Positions 42,765 through 51,735 are shown, numbered from the stretch's first letter. The stretch is 64,000 nt of DNA from Paenibacillus riograndensis SBR5 (GCF_000981585.1 NZ_LN831776.1:2309001-2373000), one strand, 5' to 3'. The notes: generated by a model from the letters alone, not told the origin. Made by a program: numbers and translations.

Positions 42765-43804
42765 TCAGATTGGTTAATCCGCGCACGAAGAAGAGCGGCG
42801 TGTACTTTCAAATGGAGCGTACAACCGTATGGGCGCTGGCAATCGGGTTTGCGCTGTATGTTACAGCTGTTGCTGCGGGAACCGGGTGGGGGAACGGTTA
42901 TATTTCACCACCGGATGTGCTGCGGACGATATTCGGCAGCAGCCAGGGGGAATATGACTTTATTATCATGACATTGAGGCTGCCGCGGGTACTTACCGCA
43001 CTGCTTGTCGGCTCGGCACTGGGCGTATCCGGTGCGATTCTGCAGGGGGTCATCCGCAATCCGCTGGCCTCGCCGGATATTATCGGGATTACGGGCGGAG
43101 CGTCGGCGGCAGCCGTAGCCTTCATTACCTTCCTGAGCGGCAGTGTGAGCATCAAGCTGCTGCCCGCCGCCGCCGTAGCGGGAGCGCTGATTGTATCCCT
43201 GCTGGTCTATGGCTTGTCGTGGAAAAAAGGGGTGACGCCCATCAGGCTCGTGCTGATCGGCATCGGCCTGTCGGCCGCAGCGAAAGCGGCCACGACATTG
43301 ATGATTGTCATGAGCCCGGCGATTTCCGCCAGCAAAGCCTATCTCTGGATGACGGGCAGTGTGTACGGGGCTTCCTGGGACAACGTGCTCACAGTGCTTC
43401 CGGCTGTGCTCGCCGGAATTCCGCTGGCCCTGTATTTTGCCCGCAGCTTGAACGCCCAGGAGCTGGGCGATGATGTAGCCGGAAGCCTGGGGGTCACTGT
43501 TCAGCGGCACCGCTTTGTGCTGGTGCTGATCAGCGTGGCACTGGCCGGCTTTGCCGTTTCGGTAGCCGGTGCGGTCGGCTTCATCGGTCTGATTGCTCCG
43601 CATCTGGCCCGGCGCTGGACCGGAAGATTGTTCGGCGGGCTGCTGGTGATGTCGGCATTGACGGGCGGGCTGCTTGTCTTTCTGGCAGATCTGATTGCCC
43701 GGACGCTGTTCTATCCGCTGGATATTCCGGCAGGGGTGTTTACAGCAGGAATTGGGGCGCCGTTCTTTATTTACATGCTCTTCCGGAACCGGAATCAATG
43801 GTAG
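42761..43804 (+). CDS. FecCD-family iron-siderophore permease, second subunit
   Basis: A 347-residue permease with the same fold: RLPRVLTALLVGSALGVSGA, ILQGVIRNPLASPDIIGITG, and GAVGFIGLIAPHLARRW. The start at 42761 forms an ATGA overlap with the preceding stop and has AGGGAGG nine bases upstream. ATG 42755 is in frame but too close to that site. An extra polar stretch at the N-terminus precedes the first membrane helix. It pairs with the preceding subunit. Confidence 0.92.
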   Translation: MIRLVNPRTKKSGVYFQMERTTVWALAIGFALYVTAVAAGTGWGNGYISPPDVLRTIFGSSQGEYDFIIMTLRLPRVLTALLVGSALGVSGAILQGVIRNPLASPDIIGITGGASAAAVAFITFLSGSVSIKLLPAAAVAGALIVSLLVYGLSWKKGVTPIRLVLIGIGLSAAAKAATTLMIVMSPAISASKAYLWMTGSVYGASWDNVLTVLPAVLAGIPLALYFARSLNAQELGDDVAGSLGVTVQRHRFVLVLISVALAGFAVSVAGAVGFIGLIAPHLARRWTGRLFGGLLVMSALTGGLLVFLADLIARTLFYPLDIPAGVFTAGIGAPFFIYMLFRNRNQW

Positions 43805-43827
43805 CGATAATAAAGGGGGGAGAGACA

Positions 43828-44682
43828 TTGGCGACACTGGAAGCACGTGGTTTAACAGTATCCTACGGTTCCAAGACAGTAATTCAGAATATGAATGTGC
43901 AAATCCCGAAAGGGCGGATCACCGTGCTCATCGGCGGCAACGGCTGCGGCAAATCGACGCTGCTGCGCACGCTCGCCCGGCTGCTGAAGCCGGGCGGGGG
44001 AGAAGTGCTGCTGGACGGCGGGCGCATTGCCCGCTTGTCCACGCGGGAGGTGGCCAAGGCGATGGCAATTCTGCCGCAAGGGCCAACGGCTCCAGAGGGG
44101 CTAACAGTGCGGCAGCTGGTCCGCCAGGGAAGGTATCCGCATCAAGGCTGGCTGAAGGCATGGTCGGAAGAGGATGAGGCCATGGTGCGCTCAGCGCTGG
44201 AAGCAGCACAGGTGGCGGATCTGGCCGATCACACGGTGGATTCCCTCTCCGGCGGCCAGCGGCAGCGGGTCTGGATTGCGATGTCTCTGGCACAGGGGAC
44301 GGATCTGCTGCTCCTCGACGAGCCGACCACCTATCTTGACCTGTCGCATCAGGTGGAGATTCTCGACATGCTGTATGAATTGAACGAGCGGCAGGGGCGG
44401 ACCATTGTCATGGTGCTGCATGATCTGAATCTGGCCTGCCGGTACGCCCATCACATGGTGGCTGTGCATGCGGGGAACATCTACGCCGAAGGGGCGCCGG
44501 AGAGCATCATCACTCCTGAAACGGTTAAAGCAGTGTTCCAGCTCGACTGCGAGGTGATCCGCGATCCGCTGTTCGGAACGCCGCTCTGCATTCCCCACGG
44601 GAAAGGGAGAAGGATAGCAGCAGAGGCCGTAACGGGTTCTCCGCCTCTGCCGCAGGAGAAAGTACTGCTGCAGCGGGGCTGA
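43828..44682 (+). CDS. Iron-siderophore ABC transporter ATPase (FecE/FhuC type)
   Basis: A 284-residue ATPase. Walker A is GGNGCGKST, the Q-loop is AILPQGPTAP, the signature is LSGGQRQRVWIAMSL, Walker B is LLLLDEPTTYLDLSHQ, and the H-loop is VLHDLNLACRY. A TTG start at 43828 is preferred because AAGGGGGGAG lies six bases ahead; an in-frame ATG at 43798 overlaps the permease stop and lacks a ribosome site. It powers the uptake of the ferric siderophore captured by the lipoprotein at 40738. Confidence 0.9.
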   Translation: MATLEARGLTVSYGSKTVIQNMNVQIPKGRITVLIGGNGCGKSTLLRTLARLLKPGGGEVLLDGGRIARLSTREVAKAMAILPQGPTAPEGLTVRQLVRQGRYPHQGWLKAWSEEDEAMVRSALEAAQVADLADHTVDSLSGGQRQRVWIAMSLAQGTDLLLLDEPTTYLDLSHQVEILDMLYELNERQGRTIVMVLHDLNLACRYAHHMVAVHAGNIYAEGAPESIITPETVKAVFQLDCEVIRDPLFGTPLCIPHGKGRRIAAEAVTGSPPLPQEKVLLQRG

Positions 44683-44721
44683 AGCCCGGATAGATTAGAA
44701 GCATCTTAAGGAGCTGAGTAT

Positions 44722-45519
44722 ATGGGCATTATGGATTTTGACCGTCTGGAGCAGCAGTACGGCATTACCCTGCTTCCAGCGGAGCCTGAAGCCATGGTCA
44801 TTCCGGCAGCGGAGCTGCTGCAGGCTTCGCGGATGGAAGAATTTCTGGATCATTACCGCAGCCTGCTGCGGGCAGACAACAGGCAGCCGGCGGCAGCTTT
44901 TACCGCAGTCAGCTTCGGCGGGGCGGGGCTCGCGCTCCAGTATTGTGTATCTGTCCATGACAGGGCTCCTGATTTCTCGCTAGACAACCTTGTCCTGCAG
45001 ATGAGCCTCAGCAGCAAACGGCCTGATATTTCCTTCCGCCCGCTGCACTGGCGGGAGCGCGAGAGCCCTGAAGGCGAGCTGCCCCGGCGTCAATGGCTGG
45101 CCGAAGTGCTGGCCGGCTTCTATAGCGGCCAGGCCAGGCCGCTGCTGGAGAGCCTGTCCGCCGCAAGCGGACTGCATATCAGCCAGCTGTGGGGCCAGCT
45201 GCCTACCTGGTTCTACCGTGATATCCGGCAGCTGCTGGAGGAGGAACGAAGGGAGCGGGTCAAGGCCAGAATCTCTGACGATTACCGTTTTTTACGCGAG
45301 GGCTTAGAGGCCCGGTCCGTGTTCGGCCGTTCCAGAAACCCGTTCGCCGCTCAGATCCGCGCCTTGGAGCCGCTGGTCGACCCGAACAGATTGCCCCTGA
45401 TGAAGACAGCCTGCTGCCTGAACTATATGACGGAGGATTACGGCTACTGCTACACCTGCCCGCGTCTGAATGAGGAGCAAAGAACCCTTGTGGCGGAAAG
45501 CTACCGGGCCCGGCATTGA
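44722..45519 (+). CDS. FhuF-like siderophore-iron reductase, [2Fe-2S]
   Basis: A 265-residue cytoplasmic protein ending in the FhuF cluster-binding pattern C-C-x10-C-x2-C: C231, C232, C243 and C246 (TACCLNYMTEDYGYCYTC). The rest is the helical IucA/FhuF-type domain (LLESLSAASGLHISQLWGQL). FhuF reduces iron in imported ferric siderophores so that it can be released. As the last gene of the uptake locus it completes the pathway: regulator, capture, transport, reduction. It is separated from the ATPase gene by 39 bases with AAGGAG. The promoter for tyrS starts within its stop codon region. Confidence 0.88.
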   Translation: MGIMDFDRLEQQYGITLLPAEPEAMVIPAAELLQASRMEEFLDHYRSLLRADNRQPAAAFTAVSFGGAGLALQYCVSVHDRAPDFSLDNLVLQMSLSSKRPDISFRPLHWRERESPEGELPRRQWLAEVLAGFYSGQARPLLESLSAASGLHISQLWGQLPTWFYRDIRQLLEEERRERVKARISDDYRFLREGLEARSVFGRSRNPFAAQIRALEPLVDPNRLPLMKTACCLNYMTEDYGYCYTCPRLNEEQRTLVAESYRARH

Positions 45520-45544
45520 CAACAAATTTCGAATTGACTATACT
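45516..45544 (+). promoter_or_regulatory. Promoter of the T-box tyrS transcript
   Basis: TTGACA (45516-45521), exactly 17 bases, and TATACT (45539-45544) form a near-consensus sigma-A promoter. Its -35 box overlaps the stop codon of the preceding reductase gene (TGA 45517-45519). There is therefore no room for a terminator before it, so iron-operon read-through could reach the T-box. Confidence 0.85.
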
Positions 45545-45550
45545 TTCAGT

Positions 45551-45815
45551 AATCATATAGCTGACATACGTTGAACGAGATAGTAGCAGCCTTTGTCCCT
45601 GTCACAGAAAGCCGGGGGGGATGGAACCCTGGCACACACATGGACTGCGAATTACACTCTGGAGTATCTTGGGTAATGCCAAGCGGAGATCAAGCGAACG
45701 ATACCTCGCTTAAGAGTGGTGCGGACTCTGCCGTCAGGCCGTTCGTGCAATCTGGGTGGTAACACGGTTAATTATAATCGTCCCTGTGTCTGAATAGACA
45801 AGGGGCGATTTTTTT
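45551..45815 (+). promoter_or_regulatory. T-box riboswitch controlling tyrS
   Basis: The invariant T-box sequence TGGGTGGTAACACGG is at 45753-45767 and is followed by a terminator hairpin (45776-45810, AATCG.CCC/GGGGCGATT) with seven T. A UAC codon at 45651-45653 (in GAATTACACTC) is a plausible specifier for tRNA-Tyr. Uncharged tRNA-Tyr would pair with the specifier and the T-box and prevent termination. This fits the downstream tyrosyl-tRNA synthetase gene. The last 190 bases before tyrS are unstructured leader. Confidence 0.93.
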
Positions 45816-46006
45816 GTGCGGAAAGATAAGGATCTCTATGGTTCACACCCTCTGTGGCCCTTATGGTTTACGATGAAACCAAAGCATCCCTATAGGGCGG
45901 AGTAGCCGTTTCAACTCGCTTGATCTACCGGAATTAGAGTGCAGCGCTGCTTGTTTCAGCGTACAGCGGATGGATACGAAAATATGGACAAAGGGGCTGT
46001 ATCAGC

Positions 46007-47266
46007 TTGAACATTATTGATGAATTGGAATGGCGCGATGCGATCAACCAGCAGACGGATGCGGAAGGACTGCGGGAATTAACGAATACCAAGTCAGTGT
46101 CACTCTATTGCGGTGTTGATCCTACGGGCGACAGCATGCATATCGGCCATCTGATCCCCTTTATGGTGCTGAAACGCTTCCAGCTTGCCGGACACCGTCC
46201 GGTGATCCTGATCGGCGGGGCTACGGGAACGATCGGTGATCCGAGCGGACGGCAGAGTGAGCGCTCCCTCCAGACGCTGGAACAGGTGCAGGCGAATGTC
46301 GATGCCCTGACGGCGCAGATGAAGAAGCTGTTTGTGACGGAAAGCGACAATCAGGTGCGTATGGTCAACAACTATGACTGGACCCACAAGATTAACGTCA
46401 TTGAATTCCTGAGGGATTATGGCAAAAACTTCAGCATCAACACCATGCTTGCCAAGGATGTTGTCTCCAGCCGTCTGGACAGCGGGATTTCGTTCACGGA
46501 ATTCTCTTACCAGATTCTGCAGTCATTGGACTACCTGCACCTGTACCAGCATGAGGATGTGCAGCTGCAGGTCGGCGGCTCTGACCAATGGGGCAATATC
46601 ACAAGCGGTCTGGACCTGATCCGTAAAAAAGAAGGGGCCGACGCCAAAGTATTCGGCCTGACCATTCCGCTGATGCTTAAATCGGACGGAACGAAATTCG
46701 GCAAAAGCGCAGGCGGCGCGATCTGGCTTGATCCGAAAAAAACGACCCCATACGAGTTCTACCAGTTCTGGGCCAACAGCGACGACCGCGATGTGGTGAA
46801 ATACCTCAAATACTTCACCTTCCTGACCCGGGAGGAAATCGAAGCACTGGCGGAAAAGGTGCAAACCGAGCCGCATAAGCGCGAAGCGCAGAAGGCGCTG
46901 GCCGAGGAAATGACCCGCTTCGTTCATGGCGAGGAGCTGCTGGAACAGGCGAAGCGTATTACCGCAGCCCTGTTCAGCGGCGACATCCGCTCCCTCACTG
47001 CGGAAGAAATCGAGGAAGGCTTCAAGGAAATGCCGACCTACACCTCCGGCAAGGAATCGAAGAACATCGTGGATTGGCTGGTCGATCTGGGCATTGAGCC
47101 GTCCAAACGCCAAGCGCGTGAGGATATCACCAAGGGAGCGATTTCGCTCAATGGGGAGCGCGTCACCGAACTCGGTACGGAAGTGACGGCTGAAGACGCC
47201 ATCGGCGGGCGCTTCATAATCATCCGCAAGGGCAAGAAGAATTACAGCCTGGTCAAGCTGGCCTAA
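46007..47266 (+). CDS. tyrS: Tyrosyl-tRNA synthetase
   Basis: A 419-residue class I aminoacyl-tRNA synthetase that charges tRNA-Tyr. HIGH is present as HIGHL at residues 45-49 and the KMSKS loop as KFGKS (230-234), the bacterial TyrS form. The C-terminal S4 RNA-binding domain reads EPSKRQAREDITKGAISLNG, then ERVTELG. The start is a TTG with AAAGGGG about ten bases ahead. Expression is controlled by the T-box leader immediately upstream, which responds to uncharged tRNA-Tyr. The length and lack of insertions agree with the housekeeping enzyme. Confidence 0.96.
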   Translation: MNIIDELEWRDAINQQTDAEGLRELTNTKSVSLYCGVDPTGDSMHIGHLIPFMVLKRFQLAGHRPVILIGGATGTIGDPSGRQSERSLQTLEQVQANVDALTAQMKKLFVTESDNQVRMVNNYDWTHKINVIEFLRDYGKNFSINTMLAKDVVSSRLDSGISFTEFSYQILQSLDYLHLYQHEDVQLQVGGSDQWGNITSGLDLIRKKEGADAKVFGLTIPLMLKSDGTKFGKSAGGAIWLDPKKTTPYEFYQFWANSDDRDVVKYLKYFTFLTREEIEALAEKVQTEPHKREAQKALAEEMTRFVHGEELLEQAKRITAALFSGDIRSLTAEEIEEGFKEMPTYTSGKESKNIVDWLVDLGIEPSKRQAREDITKGAISLNGERVTELGTEVTAEDAIGGRFIIIRKGKKNYSLVKLA

Positions 47267-47366
47267 GGCACATAAGGGATATCCGCAGCAGGCATAGGGC
47301 TGTCACAGACGCGGGATTTTTCTGCGGATGGGGCGGCCCTGTATGTTTCTTGCTGAAACGGCATGT

Positions 47367-48107
47367 GAAGTGGAATTAGGGAACTAAATGGGCTGAAAAG
47401 CGTTGCTGCATAGGTAATAGTTGGAATTAGTAGACTTAATCTTAGCGATTTCACCTGAAAGGGGGTGAATAGGCCGGATGAAGTCTACTTTTTCCCACCA
47501 ACGCGTGCGGGAGAGCGGACAGAGGAGCCCTTATTTTGCCAAAAACCTTGTTTTTTCAGCGGTTACGGACTCAGGAGTCGTTATATCCATCGATGGAGCC
47601 TGGAATAAAGGGGAAAGGGACAAATAAGGGCATCTCAGTCCGTCCTGCGGAATAGCCGAATCTTCCTTCAATAACGGCTTTCCTGTCCGCAACGGCTGCG
47701 GATCGATCGTGAAGGAGTACAACGGTCCGTCTTCAGCATGCCCCCGTTGATTTTGGAGCGGTGGGGATCCCTGCGGCAGTAAGCCGAAGGCCAGCTTGCC
47801 CGGAAACAACGGCAGAAATACAGTTGTTGAGGCGGCGAAGGCCGAGTTCTGAGGGGTAGCCGGTCTAAATATCCTAATTCCAACTAGCAAGTTACTTACC
47901 GGTTTCTTCGCAGGTGCTAGTTGGAAAAAGGGAACTTATTTTTCCGAAAATTAAGAAATCCTGAGAATTAAGTGGAAAAAGTAAATCTAATTGGGCCACT
48001 TTTCCTGAACAATGGCGAAATTAGCTGAATTAGTGTCCTTTTTTCCACTTCATCTGCCCAAGGTTAGGGTGCTCCGGCAAATTAGTTAACCTTTTTCCAC
48101 TTAAAAA
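47367..48107. repeat. Cluster of short GTGGAAAAAG-type motifs in both orientations
   Basis: A motif of about 20 bases, A-GT(T/G)GGAA(A/T)(A/T)AG--(A)ACT(T/A), occurs on the plus strand near 47367, 47421, 47929 and 47970 and inverted near 47876, 48035 and 48087. The inverted pairs could fold into long imperfect stems. The whole interval 47267-48149 is otherwise gene-free and AT-rich. Confidence 0.6.
47517..47785. repeat. Dispersed intergenic repeat, copy 2 (longer form)
   Basis: It shares two blocks with 19367-19465: block a at 47517-47549 and block b at 47718-47785. Here the 168 bases between the blocks are retained. The stretch lacks a credible gene; a 119-residue minus-strand frame crosses it but has no ribosome site. 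Confidence 0.65.
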
Positions 48108-48149
48108 GTTGCCGTAGGATTCATGGGGCATCGTTCTCCAGGTAACGCT

Positions 48150-48203
48150 AGAACAAAAACGGCTGCACTGTCCCGTGTAGGACGGCACAGCCGTTTTTGT
48201 TCT
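48150..48203. terminator. Strong bidirectional terminator
   Basis: AGAACAAAAACGGCTG pairs perfectly with CAGCCGTTTTTGTTCT, with an inner GTCC/GGAC stem. It can stop both the rightward transcripts and the leftward LOG-family transcript. Confidence 0.85.
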
Positions 48204-48304
48204 GAAACGTCTTTCAAAAGGTTGTGTACCCGTTTTCGATATTGTGCTTGGCCCGGCGGACCCGGTCTATTGTGAACTATAAAGACTTATGTGTTCTGCA
48301 CGAA

Positions 48305-48886
48305 TCAGGTGCGCTCATCCGTGAGGTACGTCTTCACCGGCGGCGGGGAATAGTTCAGGAATTGCCGGATCATGCCCTCGGGAGAGACATCGGTGAGGAC
48401 CATGGACCGGTGTTTGTCCGGCATGAACTGTTCCCGGGCCATTTGGTCAAACAGGGCAATCAGCGGATCATAATAATGATGTACATTCAAAATTCCGCAA
48501 GGCTTCTGATGCAGTCCCAATTGCGCCCAAGTAAAAATCTCAAAGTACTCCTCCATCGTCCCCGGGCCGCCCGGTAAAGCAATGAAGCCTTCAGCCAGCT
48601 CCGACATTTTTAATTTGCGCTCATGCATTGAATCCACCAGGATCAGTTCCGTGAGATGCTTGTGTTCGATTTCCCGGCTTTTGAGAAAATGGGGGATGAC
48701 CCCGATCACGTCCCCTCCGGCTTCCAAAGCGGCGTCCGCCACCTCACCCATGAGGCCGACAGTCGCCCCTCCGTAGATCAGGGTGATGCCGTGTTCTGCC
48801 AGCACTTTTCCCAGCGCATGGGCGCTTTCTTTGTAGACGGGTGAAGCTCCATCACGTGACCCGCAAAAAACAGCAATGCTTTTCAT
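48305..48886 (-). CDS. LOG-family protein (TIGR00730 Rossmann fold)
   Basis: A 193-residue protein of the LOG family, whose plant and bacterial members are cytokinin riboside 5'-monophosphate phosphoribohydrolases. The start SIAVFCGSRDGASPVYKE is the nucleotide-binding loop, LIYGGATVGLMGEVADAALE follows, and the family motif is PGGPGTMEEYFEIFTW (PGGxGTxxE). Many were misnamed lysine decarboxylases. AGGAGAG precedes the ATG. It stands alone, with a strong terminator downstream. Its bacterial role is probably nucleotide salvage. Confidence 0.9.
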   Translation of the reverse strand: MKSIAVFCGSRDGASPVYKESAHALGKVLAEHGITLIYGGATVGLMGEVADAALEAGGDVIGVIPHFLKSREIEHKHLTELILVDSMHERKLKMSELAEGFIALPGGPGTMEEYFEIFTWAQLGLHQKPCGILNVHHYYDPLIALFDQMAREQFMPDKHRSMVLTDVSPEGMIRQFLNYSPPPVKTYLTDERT

Positions 48887-49047
48887 AGGTGAATAACTCT
48901 CCTTTGCTTGAGTAAGATCAACTCACCGGAAGCCGTCTCCAGGAGTATACTTCTAACGGTAGCACATTGATAAGCTTAATGCACTTCCTCTGGCTCAAGA
49001 ATTAGGGGTGAAAGAGGGGAGGGATACGGGCAAACGGGTCAATAAAA

Positions 49048-49911
49048 TCAATGGTTGTGCAGCGCCTTAACGTTGATCTGCTGCCACAGTTTATCCAGAC
49101 CTTCCGCTATCGGGGTTATGACGTTGCTGCTCTTAAGGTAACCATTGTGGCATAAAGGGGTCCAGCCTTTGATAATTGTTCCAACATTGACATCCCGGTC
49201 TTCAGTCACAACCTTATCATAGGCAGGGTCAATACTCTTGAGCGGATAGGCTAGCACATCATCTTTATCGAAGAAGTTAATCCATTCGCCTGAAATCTGC
49301 GGATGCTGAGCGGAGAACTCTTTGCTGGGAACCTGGATCGGCTTGTCTAACTCAGGAAAGCGCAAGCCCCACAATGGCAGTGTGGTTCCACAGGAATAGA
49401 ACAGCGACAAGGTGTCTCCCCGTTCCAGCGCGGAATCTGGATTCAAAATAGGAGGTTTCCGGTGGCCATTCTGCAAATCGTAAAAGAAATTGCTTGCAAT
49501 CACAGTCCCTAGACTATGTGAAATGACACAAAGCGGTGCATCCGGTCCGGCTTCAGCGCTTAGTATGTTTAATTGCGTGCTTATCGTTTTATGAACGGCC
49601 TCATAATTATCGTCCCCGCCATCCAAGGGCTGGTAGGCTACAGCATCCGCTAAGTAGTGAATCATGAACTCCCTAAGTTCCCTATAGTGCAGATTGTAAG
49701 GAGGTCCTACCAGCGTCTTCATTAATTTATCTTCCCGGTTAGCAAAGACAGAAGCCCAATATACCGGCTTAACCACGATTCGCTGACCGGGCTCTTTTTC
49801 TCCGCTTACCGCCGAGAAGGCCTTGTGCATTTCTTCAATAAATTTATCTGCAAAGTCCTCATGCTGTTTGCCTAACCCGTGGATCACAATCACTGCCAGC
49901 TTTTGCGGCAT
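49048..49911 (-). CDS. Alpha/beta hydrolase (lipase-like), cytoplasmic
   Basis: A 287-residue protein with an alpha/beta-hydrolase start (KLAVIVIHGLGKQHEDFADK, oxyanion HG) and nucleophile elbow CVISHSLGTVIASNFFYDL (GxSxG variant SHSLG). A late CHNGYLKS gives a candidate catalytic His. ATG 49911 is chosen because AGCAGGGA precedes it and the product then starts at the first beta strand; ATG 49956 is the alternative (15 residues longer) but has no ribosome site. It is the last gene of a minus-strand series whose preceding member is a subtilisin-like protease. There is no signal peptide, so it should act inside the cell unless exported by an unknown route. Substrate unknown. Confidence 0.8.
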   Translation of the reverse strand: MPQKLAVIVIHGLGKQHEDFADKFIEEMHKAFSAVSGEKEPGQRIVVKPVYWASVFANREDKLMKTLVGPPYNLHYRELREFMIHYLADAVAYQPLDGGDDNYEAVHKTISTQLNILSAEAGPDAPLCVISHSLGTVIASNFFYDLQNGHRKPPILNPDSALERGDTLSLFYSCGTTLPLWGLRFPELDKPIQVPSKEFSAQHPQISGEWINFFDKDDVLAYPLKSIDPAYDKVVTEDRDVNVGTIIKGWTPLCHNGYLKSSNVITPIAEGLDKLWQQINVKALHNH

Positions 49912-49962
49912 GCCAATCCCTGCTTTCTTCAGATTTACCGTTAAAAAAGGAGCCATGATTTA

Positions 49963-51735
49963 TCAGCTTGGCACGGGCATATTGCCGACGAGCGCAGTTA
50001 CTGATTTAACGGCAGCCACCGCATTCACTCTTCCGTTGCCGTATTGGTTGTTCCAGCCCTGCTCAGCCGGGGGGTTCCTTTTTGTTGTGCTGAACAAAAG
50101 CCTGCGGATTTCATCTATGGAGAGCTTGAGATCATATTTGACGGCCTCGGCCAGCATTAAGGCAATGACCCCGGTAACGACCGGGGCCGCCATGCTTGTT
50201 CCTGAATCGATCTTAGGCTCGTTTATCGTGCGGGAACAGGCGGCAATGATGAAGTGGCCGGGTGCACTTATTTCAGGCTTTTGGCGGCCGTCACGGGTCG
50301 GCCCGGCAGACGAGAAATAGGAGATGGGAAGGGAGGGATCTTTGCCGTTGTAAGACCCGACGACAATGCTTTTTTGCCCGCAGCAAATGGAACCTAATGT
50401 ACAGGTATTGTCCACGGGGGACTGGAACCGGGATTGATTGAACTTGTGCAGATTGCGGTTGTCATCCCGCTCAATCCAGGCGTGGAAGGTTCCGTGCGCG
50501 GCCTTCACTCCGTGAATTCGCACAATCCAGACTCCCGCTAAACCGGAACCGCTAAAAATCATGGCCTGATGGTCCCCGTTACTCCCTTTGGTATGGGCTG
50601 CAAAAAAGCCGGGTGAGTCTGCTTTTTCACCTACACCTATATTGAAAATGCTTTGATGATCCCGGTTAAGCAATTCGATGCGGAACTCATCTTCTCCAGA
50701 ATACCAGATCTCCACTTCATTATTGGTGGTATCCCCTTCGAAGACTTCCCAATGCAAATCGGTGAAACTTCCTTCCGTAATCGTACCGGACGCATGTATG
50801 CGGTCGTCAAATGCATTGCCGGCAGCTATAACCACCGCACGATTGGTTTGCTCCATCACCAGACCATCAATGCCTTGTTCTACTAGAGAGGTTCCATCAT
50901 GGGGACCGCCATAGGTGCCAAGACTAATATTAATCACACACGGGGTAGCACCAGCCTCATCAAACACATATTTTACAGAATTCAGCAGATTCCGAGAATC
51001 AGCGAAGTTACCCAGCTCTCCATTTTGAATATCCCTGTAATCCGGGTCCACAAAGATGATGTCCGCTTTTGGCGCTACTCCAGGGCTCATTTTCGCCAGT
51101 CCGTTTCCCGCAGCGATATCCATGACGTGAGTGCCGTGTGAGCTATAACCCGGATCGTATCCAAGCTGCTGATACGGATTAATGTTTTGGAGCGCAGTAT
51201 TAATCTTGTCAGGCGTGTAGATGATTTCTTTGGTTTGTCCATTAATTAGATTTACACTCTGGGTCATAAGTGAGAGCAGCCGGGTAGTTCCATCGCTGTT
51301 CCTGAAGTTTTGGTGGGCAAAATCACAGCCGTGATCGATTATACCGATGATGACCCCATTTCCCCCGTTCATTTCCAGTGGACCTGGGGCAGAAAGGCCG
51401 ATTTCTCTAAGGGTATCCTTCAGCATTAATTTTATGGGCTGTGCACTGCTCAAAGTCATGACCACGGAAGATTGCTGGATTTGTTCCAGCCGGGATACGG
51501 AGACTTTGGCGGTGACAATATGTCCGGATTTATCCGGGGCAAGCGTGATTCTCTTCCCTTGATAAACACCCGGAAGATCCAGAAATGTTTGAACGTTTTT
51601 AACCTTTGCAATTACGGAGACCAGTTCCTCTGCCTCTTCCGATGTTTCGAAGTTTTCGTTAGTTCCGGCCTGCGAGCGGGCAATCGTTTTTTGCAGCCGC
51701 GGGTCTAAATGGGATGGAGGATTTTGTTCACTCAT
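49963..51735 (-). CDS. Subtilisin-like serine protease (S8), no signal peptide
   Basis: A 590-residue peptidase with an intact triad: D134 in IGIIDHGCDFAHQNF, H200 in SSHGTHVMDIA, and S514 in SGTSMAAPVVTGV. Residues 1-110 form a non-catalytic region that could be a propeptide or an adaptor. A beta-rich insertion of about 160 residues (WEVFEGDTTNNEVEIWYSGE, GVWIVRIHGVKAAHGTFHAW) interrupts the catalytic domain between the oxyanion region (AAGNAFD) and Ser. No signal peptide or anchor is visible, unlike most secreted subtilases. ATG 51735 is chosen with AGGAGA upstream. It stands between a propeller-like gene and a hydrolase gene in one transcription unit, so it may process a partner from this cluster. 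Confidence 0.88.
   Translation of the reverse strand: MSEQNPPSHLDPRLQKTIARSQAGTNENFETSEEAEELVSVIAKVKNVQTFLDLPGVYQGKRITLAPDKSGHIVTAKVSVSRLEQIQQSSVVMTLSSAQPIKLMLKDTLREIGLSAPGPLEMNGGNGVIIGIIDHGCDFAHQNFRNSDGTTRLLSLMTQSVNLINGQTKEIIYTPDKINTALQNINPYQQLGYDPGYSSHGTHVMDIAAGNGLAKMSPGVAPKADIIFVDPDYRDIQNGELGNFADSRNLLNSVKYVFDEAGATPCVINISLGTYGGPHDGTSLVEQGIDGLVMEQTNRAVVIAAGNAFDDRIHASGTITEGSFTDLHWEVFEGDTTNNEVEIWYSGEDEFRIELLNRDHQSIFNIGVGEKADSPGFFAAHTKGSNGDHQAMIFSGSGLAGVWIVRIHGVKAAHGTFHAWIERDDNRNLHKFNQSRFQSPVDNTCTLGSICCGQKSIVVGSYNGKDPSLPISYFSSAGPTRDGRQKPEISAPGHFIIAACSRTINEPKIDSGTSMAAPVVTGVIALMLAEAVKYDLKLSIDEIRRLLFSTTKRNPPAEQGWNNQYGNGRVNAVAAVKSVTALVGNMPVPS

Noticed and set aside
47531..47890. A 119-residue minus-strand protein
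   Set aside because: It spans the dispersed repeat, has no start signal, and its copy near 19.4 kb is broken.
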